A stretch of DNA of 52,169 nucleotides from Chloroflexota bacterium (GTDB taxonomy: Bacteria; Chloroflexota; Chloroflexia; Chloroflexales; Roseiflexaceae), in assembly GCA_018969485.1 (NCBI GenBank), contig JAGWYG010000017.1, forward strand, positions 1 to 52,169, given 5' to 3'. The position numbers and the translations under genes were made by a program. Shown here piece after piece: positions 1 through 9,206 of this stretch (position 1 is its first letter; the number at the start of each line of letters is the position of its first letter). The notes below the pieces were generated by a model, which was not told where the DNA came from, searched no databases, and was given only the letters and a program-made list of their open reading frames with translations.

Positions 1-1642
1 GCGACGGGCGCACGCCCAGCGCGGCGGCGAGGCGCAGCGCCTCGGGCGCCACCACGCCGCTCTGCGCCAGCGCCGCGGCGTCCGCGAAGCATGCGTCGGG
101 CGTCGTGTCGGCGATCACGCGCCCGGCTGCCAGCACGACGACGCGGGTGGCCCAGCCGGCCACCAGTTCCATGTCGTGGCTGGCGATGAGCACGGTGGTG
201 TCGGCGCCGAGTCGGGCGATCAGGGTGGTGATCGCCTCGCGCTGCGCTGCATCGAGCGAGGCGGTGGGCTCGTCGAGCAACACCAGCGCCGGCGCGATCG
301 CCGCAGCGATCGCCAGCGCCGCCCGACGCATCTGGCCACCGCTCACCAGCCGGCCATTGCGCTGCGCCAGCCCGTCGAGGCCGAAATCGTGCAGCGCGCG
401 CCGCACGCGCTCGTGGGCATCGGCGATGCCGCGCCCGCCGAAGTACAGCGCCACATCCTCGGCGATGGTCGCCTCGAGAAACATGCGCTGGGGATCCTGC
501 GGCACCCAGGCGATGCGGTCGGCCAGACGCTCGGGTGGCGTCCGGGCGATATCGTCGCCGGCCAGCCGGATGCGACCGGCGCTGGGCCGCGCCAGGCCGG
601 TGAGCAGTCGCACCAGCGATGTTTTGCCGGCGCCATTGGCGCCGATGAGCGCCACGCGCTCACCTTGTGCGATGCGCAGGCTCACGCCGTCGAGCACGCG
701 GCGCGGCGCGTCCTGCAGCGTCGCGAGCGTCAGCACGACATGCTCGAGCTCGACCAGCGCCGGGCGGGCGGCAGCGGCGGCGGCTGGTGGTGCCGCCGCA
801 GGCTGGCCAACGCCGGACGGCTCCAGCACGGCCGCAGCATCGGCGATGCGCAACGGCAGCCTGGCATCGGCGATGCCGGCGTGCTGCGCCACCACCCGCG
901 CGATCTGTGTCACCACCGGCGGCGCCAGGCCAGCCCGGCGCAGCTCGGCAGCGTGCTGGAATGCTTCGGCGACCGGCCGGTGCCAGCGCACCGCGCCATC
1001 ATCCAGCAGCACCAGCGAGTCGCAGTGCTCGACGATCAACTCGGCGTGATGCTCGATCACCACGATGGTCGTCCCCCGGCTGCGCCGCAGCCTGGCCAGC
1101 AGCCGGTAGACCTGATGGGCGTGCGCCGGATCCAGTTGGGCCGCCGGCTCGTCGATCACCAGCACCGCCGGGTCCAGCGCCAGTGCCCCCGCCAGCGCCA
1201 CCAGATGCTGCTCGCCACCACTCAGCTCCCACACGATCCGCCCGGCCAGCCCGGTCGCGCCGACGGCATCGAGCGCCCGCGCGGCGCGCTCGCGATGATC
1301 CTGGCACCCCAGATTCAATGGGCCGAATGCCACGTCGTCGCCGACGCGCGGCTTGAGCAGCTGGTTCTCGAAATCCTGGCAGACATAGCCGACGTGGCGC
1401 GCCATCGTGGCGATCGAGGTCTGCGCGACGTCGTGCCCGGCGACCAGCACCGTGCCGTGCAGCGTGCCCTGGATGGCGTGTGGAATGATCCCGGTGAAGG
1501 TCTTGACCAGCGATGACTTGCCCGAGCCGTTGCTGCCGGCGATCGCGACGAAGGCGCCCTGCGCGATCTCGAGGCTGAGATCGCGCAGGGCTGGCCGGCT
1601 GGCGCCAGGATAGGTGAAGCTGACGTGCGACAGGTGAATCAC
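1..1642 (-). CDS. ECF-type ABC transporter, fused double ATPase (partial)
   Basis: This is the energising subunit of an energy-coupling-factor importer, with two ABC ATPase domains in one chain. The GTG start at 1642 overlaps the stop of the upstream membrane gene (GTGA). Domain 1 has a Walker A at residues 36-43 (GSNGSGKS), an LSGGEQ signature and a VLVIDEPAAQLDP Walker B. An Ala/Pro-rich linker follows. Domain 2 has a Walker A at residues 334-341 (GANGAGKT), an LVSGGQ signature and VLLDEPTASLD. About 547 codons are visible and the reading frame is still open at the left edge, so the C-terminus lies outside the window. The two-in-one layout resembles YkoD/CbiO-type EcfA fusions. The missing EcfT subunit would be expected just beyond the left edge. 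The substrate cannot be read from sequence. Confidence 0.9.
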   Translation of the reverse strand, partial: MIHLSHVSFTYPGASRPALRDLSLEIAQGAFVAIAGSNGSGKSSLVKTFTGIIPHAIQGTLHGTVLVAGHDVAQTSIATMARHVGYVCQDFENQLLKPRVGDDVAFGPLNLGCQDHRERAARALDAVGATGLAGRIVWELSGGEQHLVALAGALALDPAVLVIDEPAAQLDPAHAHQVYRLLARLRRSRGTTIVVIEHHAELIVEHCDSLVLLDDGAVRWHRPVAEAFQHAAELRRAGLAPPVVTQIARVVAQHAGIADARLPLRIADAAAVLEPSGVGQPAAAPPAAAAAARPALVELEHVVLTLATLQDAPRRVLDGVSLRIAQGERVALIGANGAGKTSLVRLLTGLARPSAGRIRLAGDDIARTPPERLADRIAWVPQDPQRMFLEATIAEDVALYFGGRGIADAHERVRRALHDFGLDGLAQRNGRLVSGGQMRRAALAIAAAIAPALVLLDEPTASLDAAQREAITTLIARLGADTTVLIASHDMELVAGWATRVVVLAAGRVIADTTPDACFADAAALAQSGVVAPEALRLAAALGVRPS

Positions 1643-2490
1643 GGCTGGCGGCGTTCGCGCACGGCCATGAACCCGCTGATCAGCGCGACCACGGCGCTGA
1701 TCGCCACTGCGACCCACACATACCACTCGCCGATGCTCTCGAGGAACTCCGGCTCCCATTCGATCAGCGTCATGCCCTGCGCCGCCACGATGGCGACCAG
1801 CGTACTGATCACCACGCCGACCACTACTGCGATCGCCAGCGTCGCCGGCGCGTCGGCATCGCTGCCGTCGCCCGGGCGCGGCTGCAGCCCCAGCAGCGGC
1901 TCGATGGTGCCGTACAGCCGCGGTGCCAGCCACATCGCCGGCAGCGCACCCAGCAGAATGCCGGTCACCACGTACTCCACCAGGAAGTCGAGCCCTTCGA
2001 CGACGACGATGCTCGCCGGCAGGCCTTCGACTGCCTCGAACTCCTCCACGCCGATCACTACTTTGAGGATGTCGATCACCGTGCCGGCGAGCTCGGCCAG
2101 CCCGTACGCGACCAGCCCCGCGATCAGGACCTGCATCCGGTCGCGCGGATTGCGCACCAGGCTGGCGGCCAGCTTCAATGCGACGGTAACCAGGATGACT
2201 TCCTCGAATTCGCCCAGGCCGCCGAATTCGCCGAGGACCAGATCCGAAAAGATCAGCTCGCCGACTGGTGCGGCGAGCGCGGCCCACCATGAGTTGAACA
2301 GGATGACCAGCACCAGCGGGACGAAGAAGAAGCTTGAGATGCCGATCTCGATCGGCCCGAGCTCCACTCCCGGGATGAGTTCGGCGATCAGGTTCTCGAA
2401 CCCCGACAATGCCAGTACGAGCATGAATGCCAACAACGTCCGCGTGCGATTCGACGATCCCTGGCTAGTGATCGACTCTGCGCTCATCAT
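1639..2490 (-). CDS. Putative ECF transporter S component (membrane protein)
   Basis: A hydrophobic protein of about 283 residues with roughly six to eight membrane segments, ending in a short RERRQ tail. It overlaps the start of the fused ECF ATPase by four bases, so the two are translationally coupled. This context is the main reason to call it a substrate-capture (S) component or related permease. It has unusually many acidic residues in loops, for example around GEFGGLGEFEE and the GVEEFEAVEG stretch. Two adjacent ATGs (2490 and 2487) follow a GGAG box, and the second has the better spacing. An upstream in-frame ATG at 2556 lacks a ribosome-binding site. I do not recognise the S-component subfamily, so the ligand (vitamin, metal or other) is unknown. 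Confidence 0.72.
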   Translation of the reverse strand: MMSAESITSQGSSNRTRTLLAFMLVLALSGFENLIAELIPGVELGPIEIGISSFFFVPLVLVILFNSWWAALAAPVGELIFSDLVLGEFGGLGEFEEVILVTVALKLAASLVRNPRDRMQVLIAGLVAYGLAELAGTVIDILKVVIGVEEFEAVEGLPASIVVVEGLDFLVEYVVTGILLGALPAMWLAPRLYGTIEPLLGLQPRPGDGSDADAPATLAIAVVVGVVISTLVAIVAAQGMTLIEWEPEFLESIGEWYVWVAVAISAVVALISGFMAVRERRQP

Positions 2491-3667
2491 GCTACTCCAC
2501 CGCTCGGTGACCCCATGTCGACGATCGCATGAGTGGATAAACGCCCGATCAAGCATTGGTTAAGAGACGACTCACGCCGCCGTCCTCGCGGTCGGCAGTG
2601 TGTGATCATGCGCCGCAGGCGTTCCGCTCGGCCGGCCAATGCCGATCGCTCCCTATCATCGATCCGGATGGTTCATCATGCATACGCACATTCGATACCC
2701 AATATCGGCCAATATATCATACAATGAATCGTGTGTTCCGAATAATCCACCACAATGACGTCAATCACGGAACAATGGAGTATTTCGCGAAGATGAGTTA
2801 CATATTCGCCTCCAATCACGACAACATTCGGTGGATCATCAACTGCATCAGGTATTGGCGATCGTTGATGACACATCCGGGCTGCGCGCGCCAGCCCGGC
2901 GTGCCGCCTCGCGCGTCACGTCACTAGCAGCGTCACGACACCAATGATTCGAACAGACTGCTACGACGGCAGTCCGTCGCTATCACGCGCCGCCATCATC
3001 GATCACGTCATGATCAGAATATTGGGGCAGTATCGTCGTTGCCAATGATACCCGTCATCAGTCGCCGGACAGTGCATCAGATCGCGACGCACATGCCCAT
3101 CAGACTGCAATCGTATTGCCAATTCGCAGCACCCTATGGTATTCTGGTGGTCATGCAGCGCCAACATCCCTGCGGCCACCAGGGTGTTCGTGATGTTCGT
3201 GCAACAGTTTGACGAGATCCACGGATCGTTAGTCCACCAGGGAGTCATGATGTATCGGACATTACTCGCAGCATTTGGCGGGTGCGTCGTCGCACTCCAG
3301 GTTCTGGTCACGATCTACGTTGCAATGATCTGGTTGCAGCCGGGCAAATCGTCACGGTACGATCGATTTGACCATCAGATGGCTCGCAGCATGTCGAGAC
3401 ACCGGATCGGTCAACGCGACCGCGTCTGACGCGATGTGTCATGCGACCAGGCGACACAAGCTGCCATGGTCCAGGTTCCGACGCCAGCACCCGCGTTGCT
3501 GCCGGCGTACTGGCCGCTGGGGCAGCAGACCATCGTGCGAGCGCGCCATGCTGGCGGAAGCATTCGCGGCACGCTGCGCGCGATCGCGGCTACAGCCACC
3601 GGCAATCGCATCGCTGGCGCATCCCTGAGCCGGGTTCGTCGGGCGACCGACCGCGAGGAGGGACACC
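2491..3667. other. Gene-poor, lower-GC interval
   Basis: About 1.2 kb separates the divergent ECF genes and the FGE cluster. From about 2640 to 3430 the base composition is visibly closer to 50 % GC, against about 70 % in neighbouring genes, with AT runs such as those at 2698-2730. Short open frames exist on both strands, but none has a recognisable family. Only one (3247-3429) has a plausible start signal. No tRNA, repeat array or transposon ends were seen. It could be a decayed or acquired segment, or a long regulatory region. Confidence 0.6.
3247..3429 (+). CDS. Possible small single-pass membrane protein
   Basis: A 60-residue frame beginning with two ATGs (3247, 3250) behind an AGGGAG box. 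Its first half is hydrophobic (LLAAFGGCVVALQVLVTIYV, then AMIWL) and could form one membrane segment. The second half is basic and polar. No family is recognised. It lies inside the low-GC interval, where chance open frames are less common than in the GC-rich surroundings. Support is limited to the start signal and the hydrophobic stretch, so it may equally be spurious. Confidence 0.22.
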   Translation: MMYRTLLAAFGGCVVALQVLVTIYVAMIWLQPGKSSRYDRFDHQMARSMSRHRIGQRDRV

Positions 3668-4348
3668 GTGACATTGAAACCATCCCGAACCGACCAGGCA
3701 GGTGCGGAGTACGTGTGGGTACCGGCGGGCGCGACGCTCGCCGGATTCTGGATGATGCGTACGCCGGTGACCAATGCCATGTGGCGCGCGGCAGTCGAAG
3801 CGGGGGCGGTGCAGCCGCCGCAGAGCACCGAAGCAGGCGACGACCCGGCCGGAGAGGCATACGACGATCCGGCCAAAGCTGACCATCCCGTCGTGGGCAT
3901 CACGCGCTACCAGGCCCGCTGGTATGCCGGCTGGGTCGGCGGGCGGCTGCCGCGCGACGACGAGTGGACGCGGGCGGCGCAGGGCGATGACGGCCGCATG
4001 TACCCGTGGGGCGACCAGCCACCGGACGACACGCGCGCAAACTTCGGCACCTTCCTCGCCCTGGGTGGCGACACGACGCCGGTGGGCAGCTATCCGGCGG
4101 GCGCCAGCCCGTATGGCCTGCTGGACATGGCCGGCAATGTGTGGGAGTGGGTCAACTCGGCACGCCCAGGCAGTGACGCGGAAGTCGGATACAGCGAGCA
4201 GCCCGGCATGCGCGGTGGCCCATTCATCGTCCGTGGCGGCGCATTCACCGTGCCGGGCGACTCGCTGCGGTGCACTGCGCAGATGGTATACGTCACCGAT
4301 CTCGCCCAGCGCACCATCGGCCTGCGGGTCGTCATCCCCGCGCGGTGA
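3668..4348 (+). CDS. FGE-sulfatase (SUMF1-fold) domain protein 1
   Basis: A 226-residue protein that is almost entirely one formylglycine-generating-enzyme-like domain (C-type-lectin-like fold, PF03781). The GTG start at 3668 follows GAGGAGGG. Landmarks are EYVWVPAG near the N-terminus, PVTNAMWRAAV, RLPRDDEW at 93-100, YPWGDQ, GLLDMAGNVWEWV (GNVWEW from 156) and a closing RGGAF...GLRVV. The paired catalytic cysteines of true FGE, which follow RGGS(Y/W), are not in place. Only a single nearby Cys (LRC) is present, so oxidase activity is doubtful and a binding or structural role is likelier. No signal peptide is seen. It is the first of three tandem paralogues and 27 bases from the second. Confidence 0.88.
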   Translation: MTLKPSRTDQAGAEYVWVPAGATLAGFWMMRTPVTNAMWRAAVEAGAVQPPQSTEAGDDPAGEAYDDPAKADHPVVGITRYQARWYAGWVGGRLPRDDEWTRAAQGDDGRMYPWGDQPPDDTRANFGTFLALGGDTTPVGSYPAGASPYGLLDMAGNVWEWVNSARPGSDAEVGYSEQPGMRGGPFIVRGGAFTVPGDSLRCTAQMVYVTDLAQRTIGLRVVIPAR

Positions 4349-4375
4349 TGGTCAGCAATCACGGGAGGGCATGAC

Positions 4376-6217
4376 ATGTCGCTTGACGCGTTGCTGGAGT
4401 GCATTCGTCGCCATCCGGAAACCCCGGGCTGGGGCATGGGCCGCTGGGAGGCTGCGCTGGACCGCGACGTCGCGGGCTGGCGCACGATCGTGGCCGGACC
4501 GGATTGCTGGCCCGCGCTGGAGCGGGCCAGGCCCAGGAGTGACTATGACGACCTGACGCGCGTGCTGGTCCGTTGTGCCGGCGACGACCTGGCATGGCGC
4601 TGGCGCAGGTCTGACGATACGCATCAGCGCCGCGCAGCCGAGGAATGGTTGCGGAGCAACTATTCATCGCACGATGACGGCTGGCGCGAATCCCGGCTGA
4701 TGGGCGCGATCGAGCATCGCATCGCCAGTCTGTTTGGTCGGCTTGAGCAGCGCCTCGACGCGCTGGTGGAGCGGCTCGGCCAGCGCGTGAGGTACGGCGG
4801 CATGCCGGTGAGGCGCGGGACTACATCGGCAGCGGGTGGATCAGGCGGCGGCATGGCCGGCCCAGCCTGGGCGTCGGCGGCGCCTGCTGCGCTGTACCTG
4901 CCGAGCCGCGCCGAGCGCGAGCTGATTGCGCGGGTGCTGGACTACCTGCAGCACGGCGGCTATGAGACGGCAGCGCTGCCACCGATCGTGCTGTCCGACG
5001 AGCCGCCACCGCTGTTCATCCGCTACCCCGAGCTCGAGGATGACGAGCCGCAGCCGCGGGGCGATGACCAGCCACGTCCGGCCAGCCTCGACATCCCGCG
5101 CAATCGCAAGCGTGGCCGGCCGGAGACATACCCGATCGAGCAACTGCTCGGCTGCTACCGGCCGGGCGACCAGACGATCGTCCTGTACGAGCGCGGCATC
5201 GGCTGGTACGGCCGGCAGGTGGGCGCCGACGCGCAGGCGCTGCAGGCGGTGGTGCTGGTGCACGAGATCGCCCACTGGGCGGCGCACGTGCTGCCGCACC
5301 CGGAGGTGCCGCTCTGGCCGCTGGACACCTACGTCGCGACATCGACCGCTGTGCACGAGGGCTGGGCACAGCTGATCACCTGGTGGATCGTGCGCGACGT
5401 CGGCGGAGCGGTCAAGGACAGCTTCGAGACGCTGAACCGGCGGCAGTCGCCACCATACCTGGTGTTCAGGGAGTTCGCCGGGCTGCACAGCGCGGGAGTG
5501 GTCGCCTCGCTCGCCATGCTGCGGCAACTCGGCCGCGGCGCACGCTTGCCGGACTGGCGGGCGGCGCTGCAGCCGGCGGATGCGGCGGGTAGTGCGGTGC
5601 AGCCGCAATCGCCCCGGACCGACCGCGTGGGCGCGGAGTACGTGTGGGTGCCGGCGGGCGCGGGGCTGGCGGGGTTCTGGATGCTGCGCACGCCGGTGAC
5701 CAACGCCATGTGGCGCGCGGCCGTGCAGGTGGGGGCGGTCAAGCCGCCGAGGAATACTCACGCGTATGACGATGCGGCAAAGACGCAGCACCCGGTGGTG
5801 TATGTGACGCGCGAGCAGGCGCGGGCGTATGCGACGTGGGTCGGCGGGCGGCTGCCGCGCGACGCGGAGTGGACGTGGGCGGCGCAGGGCGACGACGGGC
5901 GGACGTATCCGTGGGGCGAGCAGCCGCCGGACGCGACGCGCGCCAATTGCCGGCCGCATGGCCCGGGTGACACGACGCCGGTGGGCAGCTATCCGGCGGG
6001 TGCCGGCCCGTATGGCCTGCTCGACATGGCCGGCAACGTGTGGGAGTGGGTCGACCCCGATGACGGCGGCGACCAGCCCTATCTGGTGCGCGGCGGCGCA
6101 TGCTTCGACGGCCCGGCCACCGTCGCCTGTGCCGCGCGGGAGACCGGCGACGCCGATACGGATGATTGCTACGACGGCTTCCGCGTCGTCATCGCGCGGG
6201 AGCTCGCCGGCATGTGA
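4376..6217 (+). CDS. HExxH metallopeptidase-like + FGE-sulfatase domain fusion protein
   Basis: A 613-residue protein with a GGGAGG box before its ATG. Residues 1-100 form an unassigned Trp- and Arg-rich domain. Residues about 105-140 look amphipathic or coiled (IEHRIASLFGRLEQRLDALV). Residues about 170-400 carry HEIAHWAAH (H296, E297, H300) followed by HEGW (E328). This is the HExxH...E spacing of a gluzincin-type zinc peptidase. Residues about 418-613 form an FGE-fold domain closely related to the neighbours (RLPRDAEW, YPWGEQ, GNVWEWV from 553, RGGACF...GFRVV). The canonical FGE Cys pair is absent. No signal peptide is apparent, so it is probably cytoplasmic. The middle domain matches no family I can name, and peptidase activity is inferred only from the motif. 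Confidence 0.85.
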   Translation: MSLDALLECIRRHPETPGWGMGRWEAALDRDVAGWRTIVAGPDCWPALERARPRSDYDDLTRVLVRCAGDDLAWRWRRSDDTHQRRAAEEWLRSNYSSHDDGWRESRLMGAIEHRIASLFGRLEQRLDALVERLGQRVRYGGMPVRRGTTSAAGGSGGGMAGPAWASAAPAALYLPSRAERELIARVLDYLQHGGYETAALPPIVLSDEPPPLFIRYPELEDDEPQPRGDDQPRPASLDIPRNRKRGRPETYPIEQLLGCYRPGDQTIVLYERGIGWYGRQVGADAQALQAVVLVHEIAHWAAHVLPHPEVPLWPLDTYVATSTAVHEGWAQLITWWIVRDVGGAVKDSFETLNRRQSPPYLVFREFAGLHSAGVVASLAMLRQLGRGARLPDWRAALQPADAAGSAVQPQSPRTDRVGAEYVWVPAGAGLAGFWMLRTPVTNAMWRAAVQVGAVKPPRNTHAYDDAAKTQHPVVYVTREQARAYATWVGGRLPRDAEWTWAAQGDDGRTYPWGEQPPDATRANCRPHGPGDTTPVGSYPAGAGPYGLLDMAGNVWEWVDPDDGGDQPYLVRGGACFDGPATVACAARETGDADTDDCYDGFRVVIARELAGM

Positions 6218-6244
6218 GGCCGGTGGCCGGCGCAGAGGCATACG

Positions 6245-6910
6245 ATGGCTGAGCTGATCCATCACGATCGTGTGGGCGCGGCCTATGCCTGGGTTCCGCC
6301 GCGCCATGAGCCTGCGCCCACCACCCCGGACCCCGCGTTCCTCCTGCGCCGTGCCACCCGACTGATCCGGCCGGGCGGGTGTTTCGTCATGCGTACGCTG
6401 GTGACCAACGCGATGTGGCGCCAGGCGGCAGCGGCCGGCGCATGCCGCGCGCCGCTCAGCACCATGCGCTACAACGACCCGGCATTCGCCGACCATCCGG
6501 TCACCTACGTGACGCGGGCGCAGTCCCGCGCGTATGCGGCGTGGATTGGCGGCCGGCTGCCGCGCGACAGCGAATGGACGCGGGCAGCGCAGGGCGACGA
6601 TGGGCGACTCTGGCCGTGGGGCGATGAGCCGGCAGACGCGACGCGCGCCAACTTCGACGAGCACGTCGATGACACGACGCCGGTGGGCAGCTATCCGGCG
6701 GGCGCCAGCCCGTACGGCCTGCTCGACATGGCCGGCAACGTGTGGGAGTGGGTCGACCCCGATGGCGGCGGCGATCGGCCATACATCACACGCGGTGGCG
6801 CGTTTCTCAATTCCGCACTCATGGTCCGATGCGACGCGCGGTTCACATTCGAATCCAGCGATGGCGGCAGCTACTTCATCGGCGTGCGCGTCGTGCTGCC
6901 GCGCCCCTGA
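6245..6910 (+). CDS. FGE-sulfatase (SUMF1-fold) domain protein 3
   Basis: A 221-residue single-domain FGE-fold protein and third member of the tandem set, 27 bases after the fusion protein. It has AYAWVPP near the N-terminus, then a unique insert (about residues 20-42, Pro/Arg-rich). RTLVTNAMWRQAA, RLPRDSEW, WPWGDE, GLLDMAGNVWEWV (GNVWEW from 164) and RGGAF...GVRVV follow. As in its neighbours, the catalytic cysteine pair of genuine FGE is not conserved. The central region is nearly identical in DNA to the other two genes, while the last 50 residues differ strongly. It probably forms one transcription unit with the two genes upstream. Its function is unknown beyond the fold. Confidence 0.86.
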   Translation: MAELIHHDRVGAAYAWVPPRHEPAPTTPDPAFLLRRATRLIRPGGCFVMRTLVTNAMWRQAAAAGACRAPLSTMRYNDPAFADHPVTYVTRAQSRAYAAWIGGRLPRDSEWTRAAQGDDGRLWPWGDEPADATRANFDEHVDDTTPVGSYPAGASPYGLLDMAGNVWEWVDPDGGGDRPYITRGGAFLNSALMVRCDARFTFESSDGGSYFIGVRVVLPRP

Positions 6911-6917
6911 GCAGCAC

Positions 6918-6944
6918 CCGCGGCGGCGGGCACTCCGGCCGCGG
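6918..6944 (+). terminator. Possible hairpin after the FGE cluster
   Basis: Seven-base arms CCGCGGC (6918-6924) and GCCGCGG (6938-6944) flank a 13-base loop directly after the last FGE stop codon. There is no T-run, so its activity as an intrinsic terminator is uncertain. Confidence 0.3.
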
Positions 6945-6985
6945 CGAGCGCACACCCGTCTCGTGCGTCGATCGCCGCAGATCCG

Positions 6986-6991
6986 TATAAT
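6986..6991 (+). promoter_or_regulatory. -10 element upstream of the esterase gene
   Basis: A perfect TATAAT lies 35 bases before the esterase GTG at 7027. No good -35 is seen at 16-18 bases spacing. Confidence 0.45.
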
Positions 6992-7026
6992 CGGGCGATC
7001 ATCCGATGATTCAGGAGGAAGCACCC

Positions 7027-8004
<978 letters not shown>

Positions 8005-8068
8005 CCCGCCTGGCCCGGGAGCAGCGCTTCGCGGCGCCCTGATCCGCCGGCAGAAACCGGCGACGATG

Positions 8069-8102
8069 CGACGACGCCACCGATTGCTCGGTGGCGTCGT
8101 CG
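8069..8102. terminator. Perfect 15-bp stem hairpin between convergent genes
   Basis: The arms at 8069-8083 and 8088-8102 are perfectly complementary over 15 bases around a TTGC tetraloop. The element sits between the esterase stop (8004, +) and the RlpA-like stop (8129, -). It is symmetric, so it can act for both strands. It lacks a T-tract, as is common for high-GC genomes. Confidence 0.7.
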
Positions 8103-8128
8103 GGGATACGGCCAGACCACCGTCGTGG

Positions 8129-9061
8129 TCAAGGGAAGTTCAGCACCAACTGCGGCTCGTCGGACCAGGGCTGACCGCGATTGAGCCAGTCGACCGCGCG
8201 GGCGCGGAAGCCCCACTGGCCGGGCTCGGGCGGCGCGAAGATCGCCTCGGCGAATACCGCCCCCATGTACCAGTCGGTCCACTGGCCATCGGGCAGCCGA
8301 CGGATCTGGAGATCATAGTGCGAGATGCCGATCACGTCGTCGTAGCCACCCCAGCGCACCAGCACCGAGCCATCGGGCTGGGGCAGCGCATCGCGCACCC
8401 GCGCCAGCGGCGTCAGCCGGTCAGTCTCGACGGGGTTCCACGGATCATGCGGCGGTGGCGGCCCGGGATCGGCGCCCAGCCAGAGGAAGCTCACCTCGAC
8501 CCAGTCGGAGTGCACCATCCCCAGATCGTCCCAGAAGGCGCCATCAGCGATGTCGATGCCATTCGGCGACAGGATCTGGCGGCCGAACACATCGAGGCCG
8601 CCATTGTAGCCGAAGCGCCGCGCCGCATGCGCCATCGGCAGCCCGACCGGCAGATCGTTGTAGCGCCGGTCGGCATTCCAGTAGTCATCGTTGGTGTTCC
8701 ACGGGCCGACATCCCACACCGGCAGCACCACGCTGCGGTCACGATAGGTGACGCGCACCTGGAATTCGTAGCCGTTGCGGCTCGATAGCGCCTTCCACGA
8801 CGGCAGGGCGACGAAGCGGTCGCGCGGCTGGATGATGTGGCCGTTGGCCGTGCGGTAGCCCACCAGGCCCTCGCGCGTCGCGTAGATGCGATAGGTCGGC
8901 GCCAGCGGCGTCGTCTGGGCGTCGGCGGCCGGCGGCGCCGCCGGCTGGCTCTGCGCGTCATCGGCCTGCGCCGGCACGACCACCGCAAGGATGGTGCCGA
9001 TCGCGGCGATGATGCTGATGCCGACCAGCACACGTGCCCACCGGGGTAATCGTCGTGACAT
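8129..9061 (-). CDS. Secreted RlpA-like (double-psi beta-barrel) protein with C-terminal Fn3-like domain
   Basis: About 310 residues, with ATG 9061 behind AGGAGTGAAG. Residues 1-35 form a signal peptide or anchor (RRLPRWAR, then a hydrophobic run ending VVVPAQA). Next is an exported beta-rich region, VWDVGPWNTNDDYWN ... YNGGLDVFGRQI ... GIDIADGAFWDDLGM. It resembles RlpA/3D-type double-psi barrels seen in cell-wall-acting proteins. The last 90 residues (VLVRWGGYDDVIGISHYDLQIR ... WGFRARAVDW) look like a fibronectin-III-like module. The role is probably extracellular, either wall binding or a lytic-transglycosylase-like fold. No catalytic residues can be assigned with confidence. A good promoter lies upstream at 9207-9234. 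Confidence 0.75.
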   Translation of the reverse strand: MSRRLPRWARVLVGISIIAAIGTILAVVVPAQADDAQSQPAAPPAADAQTTPLAPTYRIYATREGLVGYRTANGHIIQPRDRFVALPSWKALSSRNGYEFQVRVTYRDRSVVLPVWDVGPWNTNDDYWNADRRYNDLPVGLPMAHAARRFGYNGGLDVFGRQILSPNGIDIADGAFWDDLGMVHSDWVEVSFLWLGADPGPPPPHDPWNPVETDRLTPLARVRDALPQPDGSVLVRWGGYDDVIGISHYDLQIRRLPDGQWTDWYMGAVFAEAIFAPPEPGQWGFRARAVDWLNRGQPWSDEPQLVLNFP

Positions 9062-9184
9062 CTTCACTCCTGTCGTCTCTGCAGTCGTCACATTCGGATG
9101 AGACGGCATATTGTTGGACGCCCCCCGCCGGCCGCGCAGCGCGTGCGCCGCATTCGCGTCGGCGCATGCTGCGCCCGACCAGCC

Positions 9185-9198
9185 GGAGGTATACCTCC
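9185..9198. promoter_or_regulatory. Perfect 14-bp palindrome near the transcription start
   Basis: GGAGGTATACCTCC is a perfect palindrome lying 9-22 bases downstream of the TAGGAT -10 element of the RlpA-like gene. It overlaps the expected start of transcription. The placement suits a repressor operator. No cognate regulator is evident nearby except the BlaI-type gene at 10498. Confidence 0.45.
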
Positions 9199-9206
9199 AC
9201 AGACTC

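Noticed and set aside
176-1516. 446-codon plus-strand frame
   Set aside because: Antisense to the double ABC ATPase, whose Walker and signature motifs are clear on the minus strand.
2556-3903. Several short open frames on both strands of the low-GC interval
   Set aside because: None shows a recognisable family, and apart from 3247-3429 none has a convincing ribosome-binding site. Frames past 3668 overlap the first FGE gene.
3668-6910. Diversity-generating retroelement with FGE-type target proteins
   Set aside because: No reverse transcriptase or template repeat is in the window. The codons in the variable loops do not share a fixed third base, as adenine-directed mutagenesis of AAY codons would leave. 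Kept only as an analogy in the findings.
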